This document shows positions 42,160 through 52,722 of a DNA stretch of 64,000 nt, in pieces. The position numbers and the translations under genes were made by a program. The notes beneath the pieces were generated by a model. That model made no database searches. It saw nothing but the letters and a program-made list of their open reading frames with translations, and had not been told where the DNA came from. The DNA comes from Symbiodinium sp. CCMP2592. Taxonomy: Eukaryota > Sar > Dinophyceae > Suessiales > Symbiodiniaceae. The DNA lies in the NCBI GenBank assembly GCA_905221615.1, contig CAJNDT010000147.1:1002391-1066390 (forward strand), read 5' to 3'. Positions within the stretch are counted from its first letter, which is position 1, and each line of letters opens with the position of its first letter.

Positions 42160-42866
42160 GACTGAAGCCCGTTGTGTTCAGACAGTGGCTGTCAGGTTCT
42201 CGCTTTGGCATGGCACAGGGCATGGGATGTACCTATAGCCTCCAGTGTAGTTCAGTTTTCTAGTCAACCAAACTGAACTTAAAGTACAACAGTAGTTAAC
42301 CAAAGAAGGAACTTCAAGGGAGACAAAGGTAGGGCCAAATCCTAAACCCTGCACCTCTGAAGCCCCAAAGCACTGAGTCAATGCAGAGCTTCAGACTGGG
42401 AGTTCAGGCGTCGCATTCTGTTCCCACCTAAAACCAGCCTCTTTTAGAGGCTATCTTAACGGCTGTATTTGGATACTGCCCCCACCCCAGAAACTGTCGA
42501 TATTAGGGGTCAGGAAACCGGCTGTTTATAATTATGTTAGAAATAGCGTCCAAGTGTTAAAGAGTGGGGTCAGTACCCAACTTGTGCTTCAAAGGACCCT
42601 ATCAGTACTCAGGGGTGAGGGATTAGGCTATCATTTCTACAGACATACATATATTCTTGTGCATCTGTACAGTATACATATAGAAATATATATACACACA
42701 CATCCACACAGAACTGTGACTATTTACTTATGGATTTTGCAATACACATGCTCTGACACCGCCTGGGCCTCGCAAAGCGCTTGCTCAGCCACCGCCGCCT
42801 GCTTTCAGCTCGAGGCAGAAGCGGGTTTAGGGTTGGGGCTTAGGGGGGTTTAGGGCTTAGGGATTA

Positions 42867-42977
42867 CTTGGAGGTTCATGGGTAGTTCTAAGTGAGGTCA
42901 CAAGTGGGGTAACTATACTTATAACTCTTGATTAGGGGACTTATAACCCCACATTTGACCGACCATGAACCTCCAAG
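42867..42977. mobile_element. Palindromic element, family D
   Basis: CTTGGAGGTTCATGGGTAG to GACCATGAACCTCCAAG, flanked by TA/TA. Core AAGTGGGGTAACTATACTTA. Confidence 0.85.
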
Positions 42978-42979
42978 TA

Positions 42980-43660
42980 GGTATGAGGTTTAGGGTTGGG
43001 GGTTCAGGATTTCGGGTTTAGGTTAGGGTTTACATGGGGTCAAGGGTTGAGGGTAAAGGATCGCGGGACTTAGCAGGTAAGGTGATACGGACCCTAATTG
43101 GGTTTATATGTAAGTACAGTTACTTCACTTAGCACCCGAGTTACTGCGTCCTGTTATCCTTTCGGCACCAGGACCGCCCACATGCCCGTTAATCGAGCCC
43201 TTATGGCATGGTGCTTAGTAGTGGATATTCAAGATATATCAGAGGGTAGTTCGGGGGCCTAGGTAGGGCTTTGTTTGGGTTTTACGGTGCAGGTCTTTCG
43301 ATTTAGGATCTGGTGTTCGGCGTTTAGGTTTATGGTCTACAGGTCAAGGCTTTACAGTTTAGGGACTAGGGAGATGCTTTTGGATGAAGCACGGAATGGA
43401 AGACAACCTCCACCCTGTTTTGTGCCGTACAGGGCCAAAACAACACATAGTAATAAAGTACTTGTGTGGAGGGGAGAGGTGAAAGGTAAAGTTTAATTCA
43501 GTTGTATAGTTCAGTTTAATTGTACCGGGACCGCCTATTTGCTACTCCTAAACCCTAAACCCCAAACCCCTAAACCCTAAACCTCCATATTCCGCCTGGT
43601 CCGAGAACTACCATTTATCCTCAACAAGTCGACAAGCCGAACAAAGGGGCCTTAATGATT
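42980..43660. other. No gene recognised
   Basis: TTTAGGG-like filler at 42990-43060 and CCCTAAA words at 43550-43580 surround unique sequence. Short frames only. Confidence 0.5.
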
Positions 43661-43700
43661 AGAATAGGGTTTTCGGCTCCTTTTTTGTATCAGTATAGTA

Positions 43701-43810
43701 CCTATAGGGTCATACCTTACCCCTTTTTTAAGGTACCTACTTTTCTATATAAGAGAACCTAACCATAAAACTAGGTATCCCAAAAAAGGGGTAGGGTATG
43801 ACCCTCTAGG
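43701..43810. mobile_element. Palindromic element, family L
   Basis: CCTATAGGGTCATACC to GGTATGACCCTCTAGG, flanked by TA/TA (43699-43700, 43811-43812). GGCTCC / GGAGCC lies just outside. Confidence 0.85.
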
Positions 43811-43812
43811 TA

Positions 43813-45120
43813 AGGAGCCGCAAGGAATAACATTGCCAACTATTTGGGCGTCCATGGTGTTCAACACACCAGCGGCGCCAAATGGAGCCACAACCGGAAA
43901 AGCAAGAAACTAAAGCCCCAAAAGAAGCTTAAACTCCAAACCTTTAAAGCCCTACACCCTAAAGCCCTCAACCTGAAAACCATTAATCCTACAGCCGTGA
44001 ACCTCAAAACTTGGGCACTGCCCCAATACAGTAACAGTCTGTAATCGGGCCTTGCTGGGCCTAATACTATCCAGCAGTTGGATCCCAACAGCCCCTTGCC
44101 CGGGCCTGGCTAACGGTGCAGAGGAAGGGCAGAAAGAGCCCAAGAGCCCGGGAAGACAAGGCCAACGTCATAGCTCCAGCTTCGCCGTCGTCGGAGGATT
44201 TTAAGGTTTCAGGGTTTCAGGGTTCAGGGTCTTGGGGGAGAGGATGGAAAGCCACTGCAGAGTAGAATAAGCCTCAAAATACCATTCCTTCCTGCTACTG
44301 CTGCCACACTACCACTGCTACTACTTCTGCTGCCGCTGCTGCAAGAACACTGAGCACAACATCTCAGCGATGCGGCGACGATTTCGGCTTGACCTTTGGT
44401 TTTGCTTTAGGACGGTTCGGTCTGAGCCAAATGGCTGCATGTGAAGGCCATCGTGGCTTTAAAGATTTGGAGCTTTCAGTGTCGGTGTAGGTTTAGGGTT
44501 TAGGGTTTAGGGTTTGGGATCGAGACAGCTCTGCAACACAACAGGAGAGGATGTAGCGGACTCCAGAACTTGCAACACCGATCAAGGATGCCTGGTGACG
44601 GAATGCGTCCTAGCTTGTCTTGAGGACAAAAACGATCGTCTCAATGCATATGATGCATGTATGTTTAAACATACACAGCCGGAACAAGTCGTACATGCAA
44701 CCTCCTGCATGCACATACAAAACCCACCACCAACAATCTGTATACGTAGAAGGTGCACGTTATATACACTCACAACACCCTCGTATAAGTACCAGCATAT
44801 GCGTGCAACACCCGCCCGTGCACATCATATGGATTTGTAGACTTGGGTATATCATGTGCTCTTCAAGGCTTGCCCTACAAAGCCCACTGACGGTCCAAAC
44901 TAAACTCAAGAGCCTTGTCATCTGTCCATCCTCCTCCGGCAAGGCAAACCCCTTCTAAACGCAGCTATCAACAATTCTAGACCACCAAAACCCGAAGTCA
45001 ACAATCTCTAAACCCCAAACCCCTAGATCATAATACAGAACCCTACCTTAACCCACCAAAACCTGCCTTTCTCTAGGTTCCTACTATAAACCCCATATGA
45101 CCCTGAACCCTAAACCCCTA
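43813..45120. other. No gene recognised
   Basis: Contains a relic at 44015-44053 (CACTGCCCC, TACAGTAACAGTCTGTAA) of the telomere-enclosing element at 5359, a CTG/CTA trinucleotide patch at 44295-44345, and three TTTAGGG units at 44491-44515. No convincing frame. Confidence 0.5.
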
Positions 45121-45152
45121 AACCCTAAACCCTAAACCCCTAAACCCTAAAC
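45099..45152. repeat. (CCCTAAA)n tract
   Basis: Six to seven CCCTAAA or CCCCTAAA units. Confidence 0.88.
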
Positions 45153-45609
45153 AAGTTGGTAGAGCAGGCCTTCCCATGACTCCTCTGCCGGGGCTGTCAG
45201 AACCTTGATCGCAGCCTGCTTCTCGGAGCTTTCGACAATTTAGCGCTGTGGGTTCGGGGTGTGAGATTTAGGGTTAGGCCTAGGGTTTTGGGTTCAGGGC
45301 TTAGGGTTGGGGGTTTGATGTCCCTGCCTCGATGTAAGCAGTTTCTGCCGTGTTTTGCGCTGCCTTCTCTTACAGGGGCAGCTGCTCGCATTTTTGCGCG
45401 CTCGTGGCATGCCACCGCCCTTTTGTGCATTAGTCTACAGTCTTGCTCCGTGCATGATTAGCCCCTGAGTGGTCGAATCCGAGGTGTTCTAAGGATGTCT
45501 GAAACAGTTTGTGGGGCTTTGAGGGTTCAGGGCTCCGGGCCTACGGCGCAGAGTGGTTTGGTGTCTTCGTCCCAGCCGTGTAAATCTACCTTACCCATAC
45601 AAGTAATAT

Positions 45610-45719
45610 ACTAGGATTCCCAGTAACCTAGGAATCAAAAAGGCTCCCTTTTTGGTATTGGGTAAATAAGGAACCTAGGACTACAAAAAGGGAATAAGGG
45701 TACTATACTGGGCATCCTA
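45610..45719. mobile_element. Palindromic element, family J
   Basis: CTAGGATTCCCAGTAACC to ACTGGGCATCCTAG, inner AACCTAGGAATC and GGAACCTAGGAC. No target duplication. Confidence 0.82.
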
Positions 45720-45914
45720 GCAAAGGGGCCTGTTGCACGGCAAAAGTAGCAGACATCGCACGCGCCGTATAATAACAAGGTAGACGGGAACAGAACACGA
45801 AACAAAGGCAAAGTTGTCTGTAGCCTGCCAACTCTCTCTACCACCCTGCCAAGTACCCAAAAGCCCTTCCACACCCTTACATGCACGAAATCGAAATAAT
45901 GACAAAAGAATCAA

Positions 45915-47978
45915 CCACAACTTTAAACCCTAAACCTCAACCCTAAAGCCAAAACTTTAAACCCTAAACCTCAACCCTAAAGCCAAAACTTTAAACCCTA
46001 AACCTCAACCCTAAAGCCAAAACTTTAAACCCTAAACCTCAACCCTAAAGCCACAACTTTAAACCCTAAACCTCAACCCTAAAGCCAAAACTTTAAACCC
46101 TAAACCTCAACCCTAAAGCCAAAACTTTAAACCCTAAACCTCAACCCTAAAGCCAAAACTTTAAACCCTAAACCTCAACCCTAAAGCCACAACTTTAAAC
46201 CCTAAACCTCAACCCTAAAGCCAAACTTTAAACCCTAAACCTCAACCCTAAAGCCAAACTTTAAACCCTAAACCTCAACCCTAAAGCCAAAACTTTAAAC
46301 CCTAAACCTCAACCCTAAAGCCAAAAACCTTTAAACCCTAAACCTCAACCCTAAAGCCAAAACTTTAAACCCTAAACCTCAACCCTAAAGCCAAAACTTT
46401 AAACCCTAAACCTCTAAAGCCCAAAAACCCTAAACCTCTAAAGCCAAACTTTAAACCCTAAACCTCAAAAGCCAAAACTTTAAAGCCACAACTTTAAACC
46501 CTAAACCTCAACCCTAAAGCCAAAAACTTTAAACCCTAAACCTCAACCCTAAAGCCAAAACTTTAAACCCTAAACCTCAACCCTAAAGCCAAAACTTTAA
46601 ACCCTAAACCTCAACCCTAAAGCCAAAACTTTAAACCCTAAACCTCAACCCTAAAGCCACAACTTTAAACCCTAAACCTCAGCCCTAAAGCCAAAACTTT
46701 AAACCCTAAACCTCAACCCTAAAGCCAAACTTTAAACCCTAAACCTCAACCCTAAAGCCAAAACTTTAAACCCTAAACCTCAACCCTAAAGCCAAAACTT
46801 TAAACCCTAAACCTCAACCCTAAAGCCAAAACTTTAAACCCTAAACCTCAACCCTAAAGCCAAAACTTTAAACCCTAAACCTCAACCCTAAAGCCAAAAC
46901 TTTAAACCCTAAACCTCAACCCTAAAGCCAAAACTTTAAACCCTAAACCTCAACCCTAAAGCCAAAACTTTAAACCCTAAACCTCAACCCTAAAGCCACA
47001 ACTTTAAACCCTAAACCTCAACCCTAAAGCCAAAACTTTAAACCCTAAACCTCAACCCTAAAGCCAAAACTTTAAACCCTAAACCTCAACCCTAAAGCCA
47101 AAACTTTAAACCCTAAACCTTTAAACCCTAAACCTCAACCCTAAAGCCAAAACTTTAAACCCTAAACCTCAACCCTAAAGCCAAAACTTTAAACCCTAAA
47201 CCTCAACCCTAAAGCCAAAACTTTAAACCCTAAACCTCAACCCTAAAGCCACAACTTTAAACCCTAAACCTCAACCCTAAAGCCAAAACTTTAAACCCTA
47301 AACCTCAACCCTAAAGCCAAAACTTTAAACCCTAAACCTCAACCCTAAAGCCAAAACTTTAAACCCTAAACCTCAACCCTAAAGCCAAAACTTTAAACCC
47401 TAAACCTCAACCCTAAAGCCAAAACTTTAAACCCTAAACCTCAAAAGCCCTAAAGCCAAAACTTAAAGCCAAACTTTAAACCCTAAACCTCAACCCTAAA
47501 GCCAAAACTTTAAACCCTAAACCTCAACCCTAAAGCCACAACTTTAAACCCTAAACCTCAACCCTAAAGCCAAAACTTTAAACCCTAAACCTCAACCCTA
47601 AAGCCAAAACTTTAAACCCTAAACCTCAACCCTAAAGCCAAAACTTTAAACCCTAAACCTCAACCCTAAAGCCAAAACTTTAAACCCTAAACCTCAACCC
47701 TAAAGCCACAACTTTAAACCCTAAACCTCAACCCTAAAGCCACAACTTTAAACCCTAAACCTCAACCCTAAAGCCAAAACTTTAAACCCTAAACCTCAAC
47801 CCTAAAGCCAAAACTTTAAACCCTAAACCTCAACCCTAAAGCCACAACTTTAAACCCTAAACCTCAACCCTAAAGCCAAAACTTTAAACCCTAAACCTCA
47901 ACCCTAAAGCCAAAACTTTAAACCCTAAACCTCAACCCTAAAGCCAAAACTTTAAACCCTAAACCTCAACCCTAAAAC
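45915..47978. repeat. 34-bp telomere-derived satellite array, about 60 units
   Basis: Unit AACTTTAAACCCTAAACC plus TCAACCCTAAAGCCAA, 34 bp, running essentially unbroken for about 2.06 kb. Each unit contains CCCTAAA twice in altered phase. Variants: ACAACTTT instead of AAAACTTT at about 45919, 46053, 46188, 46487, 46657, 46997, 47250, 47536, 47708, 47742 and 47844; short units lacking an A at about 46222-46260 and 46725; two disordered patches at 46410-46500 and 47440-47475. No ORF. The array ends abruptly at unique sequence (ACACAGAAGAAGG). Confidence 0.97.
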
Positions 47979-48063
47979 ACAGAAGAAGGCCCCCGCCTCC
48001 GGGAGTTCGCCGTTCTTCGTGGGCTTGATAAATGCGGCCAGGGAAGAGGTGGCCTCTTGGGGT

Positions 48064-48154
48064 TGGTTTAGGGTTTAGGGTTTAGGGTTATTGGTGGTTT
48101 TAGGGTTTAGGGTTATTGGTGGTTTTAGGGTTAGGGTTATTGGTGGTTTTAGGG
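48064..48154. repeat. 29-bp TTTAGGG-containing tandem triplicate
   Basis: GGTTTAGGGTTATTGGTGG recurs three times with TTTTAGGG joins. Confidence 0.88.
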
Positions 48155-48700
48155 TTGAGGACTTTGAGATGGGAGGAGTTCATATTCGACCCTCGTAGGA
48201 GAAGTGTAAACGGTTGAGCTCTAGTTATAGTCTTTGCTACTCTTCGTGTCAACATGCGGGTGTGTGCATCGTCCCAGTGTTGTTTTTCGCAGAAATACAG
48301 GAAAGTAATTCGGTCTCCAGGGAAGGACTTGCGGATCGGTAGCCATGAACTTACTCGCGCCTGGGTCGGCGCTCTCTTCTCCTCCTGATCGTCGTCGCGT
48401 CCTTCGTGATGATTAACCCTTAATAAGGGGTCCGAAAGTAGACCTCTGATTAGTGACGCCGCCCCTCCCTATCTCAAAAGGGTTTTTTAATATTGATGCC
48501 AGGATTCAGGCCCTTTAAAAATAGAGTTTGTTAAGCAAAAGCTTATACATCGTGCAAGGCTTATTTGGGTCGGGGATATTGGGCTCCGAGTTTCGCAGCT
48601 TTGACTGGTGCACCAGCCCTAAACCCTAAACCCTAAACCCTAAATCCTAAACCTATAGGATATATGTACGGTTTATTTAGGTCTGGGCCCGGGCATAGGG
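48155..48700. other. No gene recognised
   Basis: Unique-looking sequence with a five-unit CCCTAAA tract at 48616-48650. Confidence 0.5.
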
Positions 48701-48708
48701 TGTGTTGT

Positions 48709-48857
48709 AGTATCCTTAAGGGAGGGGGGTCCCTTAGGGGGTTAGGTAGCCTAGTGATCCCTAATCCTCCCTAGTACTCCCTAAGGTTCCCTTACAGTCC
48801 CCTAAGGATTCCTTATACCCTCCCCCCTTGAACCACCCTCCCTTAAGGATCCTATAA
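48709..48857. mobile_element. Palindromic element, family T
   Basis: AGTATCCTTAAGGGAGGGG to CCACCCTCCCTTAAGGATCC. The interior CTCCCTAGTACTCCCTAAGG is itself palindromic in part. No clear target duplication. Confidence 0.75.
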
Positions 48858-48954
48858 GTGTGGGACGTGTAGGATCTGGTACTTCAGGGTTTAGCACAAT
48901 CCCGAAACTTAAACGCAGCCCGAATCCCCCGAAAACCACCACACCTTGAAGCTG

Positions 48955-49030
48955 ACCCCTTAGACCCTAAACCCTAAACCCTAAACCAAAACCCCGAACC
49001 CTCAATCTCCAAACCCCAAAAACCACGAAA
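48955..49030. repeat. CCCTAAA-like filler
   Basis: Three CCCTAAA units, then degenerate CCGAACCCTC-type words. Confidence 0.75.
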
Positions 49031-49210
49031 CCGTATACTTTCAACCCCGGGGCCCTAATCCTAAATTCTACACCCTGAGTGTCTATATTTGTGTGAAGCC
49101 ATTGGTAGAGCCCCATAAGGAACCCCTAGAGAACTTAGAACTCTCTTCAAAACCTTAAAACAAAAGACCTCGTGCCTAACGTCTTCTCCCTGCACCCGCC
49201 GATTCTAAAT

Positions 49211-49435
49211 GGGGCTTCCCGAAAATGGGGGACCCTTATATAGCACCCTCAATAGTAGGATCCATATTACAAGGACACCAGAAAAAAGGTACCCCTCATT
49301 TTCGGAAACCCTAAACCCTAAACCATTCATAGAACCCTTATAGTACCCCTTTAAAGGAACCTCTATAGACCCCCTAGTAGGATCCTTATTCTAAGGGCCC
49401 CGAAAAAAGGGAACCCCTCATTTTCGGAAACTCCC
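49211..49435. mobile_element. Composite family C element with its own target duplication
   Basis: Full C palindrome (49211-49309), then AACCCTAAACCCTAAACC, then a module (TCATAGAACCCTTATAGTAC, CCCTTTAAAGGAACC), then the right half of another C element (GTAGGATCCTTATTC ... TTTTCGGAAACTCCC). AAAT flanks the whole (49207-49210, 49436-49439). Same parts as 30069-30249 in reverse order. Confidence 0.85.
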
Positions 49436-49589
49436 AAATCTAATTCGACCAGGAACCCGGGACCTGGCACCATCGATCAGTCGAACCTTCAGAACAGAAC
49501 CAGTCCCCAACCTTCGATCATAATACAGACAGCTCTGTAGTTAGAGTAGGGCTTGAAGGTATTGTATATGTATAAGTAGATGCAAAAAT

Positions 49590-49645
49590 AGAAATAAATC
49601 AATATATATATATATATATATACATATATACATACATATATTTCT
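49590..49645. repeat. (TA)n / (CATA)n microsatellite
   Basis: TATATATA then TACATATATACATACATA. Confidence 0.9.
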
Positions 49646-49666
49646 TTATTTACACAGTAGTCTAGC

Positions 49667-49722
49667 TGTAATAAGGGACCCTATGGAATAATGTTGGTAG
49701 TGCTCGGGCTTCTACAGTACAC
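49667..49722. mobile_element. Truncated family K element
   Basis: AGCTGTAATAAGGGACCC, GGAATAATGTTGGTAGTG, GGGCTTCTACAGTAC. Parallel to 33121-33182. Confidence 0.6.
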
Positions 49723-49814
49723 CGTCCTTTCCCTCGGCGAGGAGGCCCATCGTCACCCTTGCCCTTGCCTTTTCCTTTGCCTCCCGATCTTGCCAGGGCT
49801 TGCGGTTTGGTGTA

Positions 49815-49870
49815 GGGTTTAGGGAAGTTTAGGGTTTAGGGGTTTACGGGTTTAGGGTTTAGGGTTTAAG
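49815..49870. repeat. TTTAGGG tract
   Basis: About five TTTAGGG-type units with single-base variants. Confidence 0.8.
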
Positions 49871-50204
49871 GTTGAGGGTCAGGGCTTGCGATTTGGTGTA
49901 TAGGGTTTCGGCTTATCGAGGGTATGCGAGGGTGGAATTGTGGACAAGTCTCTGTAAAGAAATGGGTCCATGCATAAACATGGATAAACCCTGAAAAGTT
50001 TACAGCTCCCTGCATTCCCGACACTCATTCGGGGCCCAGGCGCTGTATGCTTATGCAGAACATAACATTCGGCATAACCGCTACGAAAATACTTGTCAGA
50101 CTCAGCATTCAAGCTCTACCCCTAAACTCGAGATGATTAGACTCGACAGCAAACGTCGTTGAACCTGAACCAGCCTTCTCTTGGGCTCCACGTGAACTGT
50201 TGGT

Positions 50205-50335
50205 ATACGCATCTATCTGTCTATCTGCCTACCTCTCTATCTCTCTATCTTTCTACGTGTCTCTTTATCTATCTATCTATCTACCTATCTATGTATCTAT
50301 CAATCTCTATCTATCAATCAGCCAACCTATCCGTA
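50205..50335. repeat. (CTAT)n tetranucleotide repeat
   Basis: CTATCTATC with CTAC, CTGT and CTCT interruptions. Confidence 0.9.
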
Positions 50336-50837
50336 CACCTCTATACCTCCTAAGCAGGGATCACACAAAACAAAAAAAACACAAGAGAGAAGAGGAATAG
50401 TAGGATCCAGAAACTCCGGCAAGGGGCCGCCAGTAGTAAGTAGCCTTCAGTCAGAATCGCCCACAACCCAACAAAGCACAGATTGGGCAGGGTTTAGGGC
50501 TTAGGGTGACACACTGTAGCTCCAAACGAACAGTTGCAAACCCTACACCGCCAGCTAAACACCCCCACCTCAAAAACAAAACCAACGAAAAAGACACCTC
50601 ACCATCAAACCAGCTCCTCCGCACAAGAAAAACACCTAAATCCAACCCGGATCCAATCCCTTAACACCAAAACTCTCAAGACTTAACCCTAAACCCTAAA
50701 CCCTCAACCCCCCTTAACGTTAAGACGGGGAAGGCCTTCCCCTTTGCCTTTCTTCGAGGACTGGTCTTGCGTGAAAGCATTGCTGGAGACCTCAAGGACC
50801 AGCTTTCCGCTCAATTCGGAGTGTACTGTACATGCCT

Positions 50838-50910
50838 ACATGGGCCTTATTTTGGGGCCCATTATACTATAGTTATAATAAGGAACCCCCCAGTAATAGT
50901 ATAAAGGTGA
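50838..50910. mobile_element. Element fragment, family N
   Basis: GGGCCTTATTTTGGGGCCCA, ATAGTTATAATAAGGAACCC, AGTATAA. A related copy at 63803-63863 shares the first word exactly. The words also match family C cores. Confidence 0.6.
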
Positions 50911-50929
50911 CGATTAATTAGGGCCCCTA

Positions 50930-51032
50930 CTTGGAGGTTCATGGGTACTTATAAGTGGGGTTATAAGTAAGGTAACTATACTTAGAACCTTTATTACGGC
51001 ACTAAACACTCTACTAAGCATGAACCTCCAAG
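50930..51032. mobile_element. Palindromic element, family D
   Basis: CTTGGAGGTTCATGGGTAC to AGCATGAACCTCCAAG, flanked by TA/TA (50928-50929, 51033-51034). It lies directly against the family N fragment. Confidence 0.88.
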
Positions 51033-51226
51033 TAAGAATAGTAAGAATAATGCTAATACTAATGCTGATGCTAATGCTTTAATACTTAATGCTATTTCGC
51101 ATACTACATACTAGTAAGAACAATACGAGTATATAAGGTTATGGGACTCATTTTGGAGCTAAGAATCAGGTTACGGACTATGTTCGACCAAAAGTTTGGG
51201 AATAATAGGATAGGATTTAAGATCAG

Positions 51227-51325
51227 GGTGACCCTTGGGGGACATAAACCATCTCAATAAGGTCCCTTTCAAGAGAGCCTGAAGTAGGGTTAGGAAGGTT
51301 CCCTTTTTAATACTTAAGAGGTCAC
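51227..51325. repeat. Weak inverted repeat
   Basis: CAGGGTGACCCTT near the left and AAGAGGTCACCCTAC near the right. The interior has AAGGTCCC and GGTTCCCTTTT words. May be a decayed element. Confidence 0.45.
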
Positions 51326-51399
51326 CCTACTAGCACGTAGGATAAGAGTAAGGTGATGGGGTATGCTCGACCCAAATTTAATTCGGCATATCCAGTCCC

Positions 51400-51998
51400 A
51401 GCCATTCAGACTCTAGACTAGGGCATCGGGTAGAGGGCTTCAGGGATTTCAGGGCCGTAGGGCTTCAGGGTCGTAGAGTTTTAAGCTATTGGGGTCTATA
51501 GGGCATTCAGAGATGGTTTCGGGTTGCGGATTATGGTCGTGATTTTTGGACCAAGACGTTGGGCCAAAGTGAAAGTCGAAACGCGAGGTCTGACCACTCA
51601 ACCCTTCAGTCTTGGCGCACCGAAGCTTAAAATCTCACGCTCCAGAGGTTTGGGTGCAGTTGAGAGCCTTCGACCTACACAGGTCGCTCCGGTTCGTCTT
51701 TGGCTGTTCTTTTGCCGTTTGCTGTCTTAATCTGTGTTCTTTATCAGGTGCTTGAAGGACCGAGCTTCGGTATCCTCGCACCCCTTAACCCTAAAATGCC
51801 TTCGGGCCTGTGTCTTCACGAAGGTGGTGGCGCTGTCGTCGACGAAGTCTTGCTTGGCAAACCTCTCAGGACCGGGGACAGGTTTCTAGAAGGGTTCCTA
51901 CAAGGTGTTCTATAAGGGTTCCAATAAGGCTTCAGGGTCCATGCGTCACTTCGTGGTGAAAGCTTTGATACGGATTGCATACGCTTCTTGAATGCCAT
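51400..51998. other. No gene recognised
   Basis: Unique sequence; short frames. AAGGGTTCCTACAAGG and ATAAGGGTTCCAATAAGG near 51889-51928 echo the module words of the composites. Confidence 0.45.
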
Positions 51999-52000
51999 TA

Positions 52001-52090
52001 CCCGGAGGCTCCATAGTAGTTCCTTTTTGTGATTACCTTATAGGGTTCTATATATGAACCCCAAAAAGGAACTACTTTGGAGCCTTAGGG
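52001..52090. mobile_element. Palindromic element, family E
   Basis: 90 bp, CCCGGAGGCTCCATAGTAG to CTACTTTGGAGCCTTAGGG, flanked by TA/TA (51999-52000, 52091-52092). Confidence 0.92.
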
Positions 52091-52215
52091 TATTGCGGTT
52101 GTGTACGGATTTGTAGGGCTTGTTGGAGTATGCGGGGCGGAGCTTCAAAAGGGCCCTGGGGCTCCGGGTGCAACATATGGATGCTTTGTGGGTACTTGGC
52201 TCTCCAGGTTGCGGT

Positions 52216-52326
52216 AACTTACAGTAGAAGCCAGAAAGTTGGAATATCATTATCGTAACCCCTTTAAGGTAAAATTATAGGGGGTCCTACCATTAATCCA
52301 TATTCCAACTTTCTGGCTTTTACTTT
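52216..52326. mobile_element. Palindromic element, family K
   Basis: CTTACAGTAGAAGCCAGAAAG to CTTTCTGGCTTTTACTTTAAAG, inner GTTGGAATAT/ATATTCCAAC. Perfect central arms. Confidence 0.85.
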
Positions 52327-52632
52327 AAAGAATCCCTTGCTGAACAAGGGCCCAGAGCAGTCTCCGGGCATGGATATCTGCTGGGGTCACATGGAAGTTT
52401 CAGAAAAGGTTTGGGCTACACCGCTCGCTAAACCCGAAAGCTCATCGGAATGACCTCCTAGCAGGGGTTGGCAGACTGCACATGGGTAGTTCTCCAAATT
52501 GAAGACAAATTTAGGAACCGAAAGAAGAATGCGGCACCCCTACGAAAAGAACCCTGAGAGAGACCATAATTGAGAGAACTACCGACGTGGCAAATTCTGA
52601 ATGTCTAGGTGGCTGTGAATAGATAGATCTAG

Positions 52633-52722
52633 CTCATGGTTGGGATAGGATTAATAATTTACATGTTATTCCTAATTGGGTTTAAGTACCCATAAAAATG
52701 TAAAATGTTACCCAACTATGAC
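52633..52722. mobile_element. Palindromic element, family W
   Basis: TCATGGTTGGGATAGG to GTTACCCAACTATGA, inner TTTACAT/ATGTAAA. Single copy. Confidence 0.65.

Noticed and set aside
44425-44446. GAGCCAAATGGCT, resembling the complement of a dinoflagellate spliced-leader core
   Set aside because: One base short and without the expected flanks; a match this short can be chance. Not evidence for a retroposed transcript or for the organism.
45915-47978. True telomere end
   Set aside because: The unit is 34 bp with altered phase, and the array is bounded on both sides by unrelated sequence.
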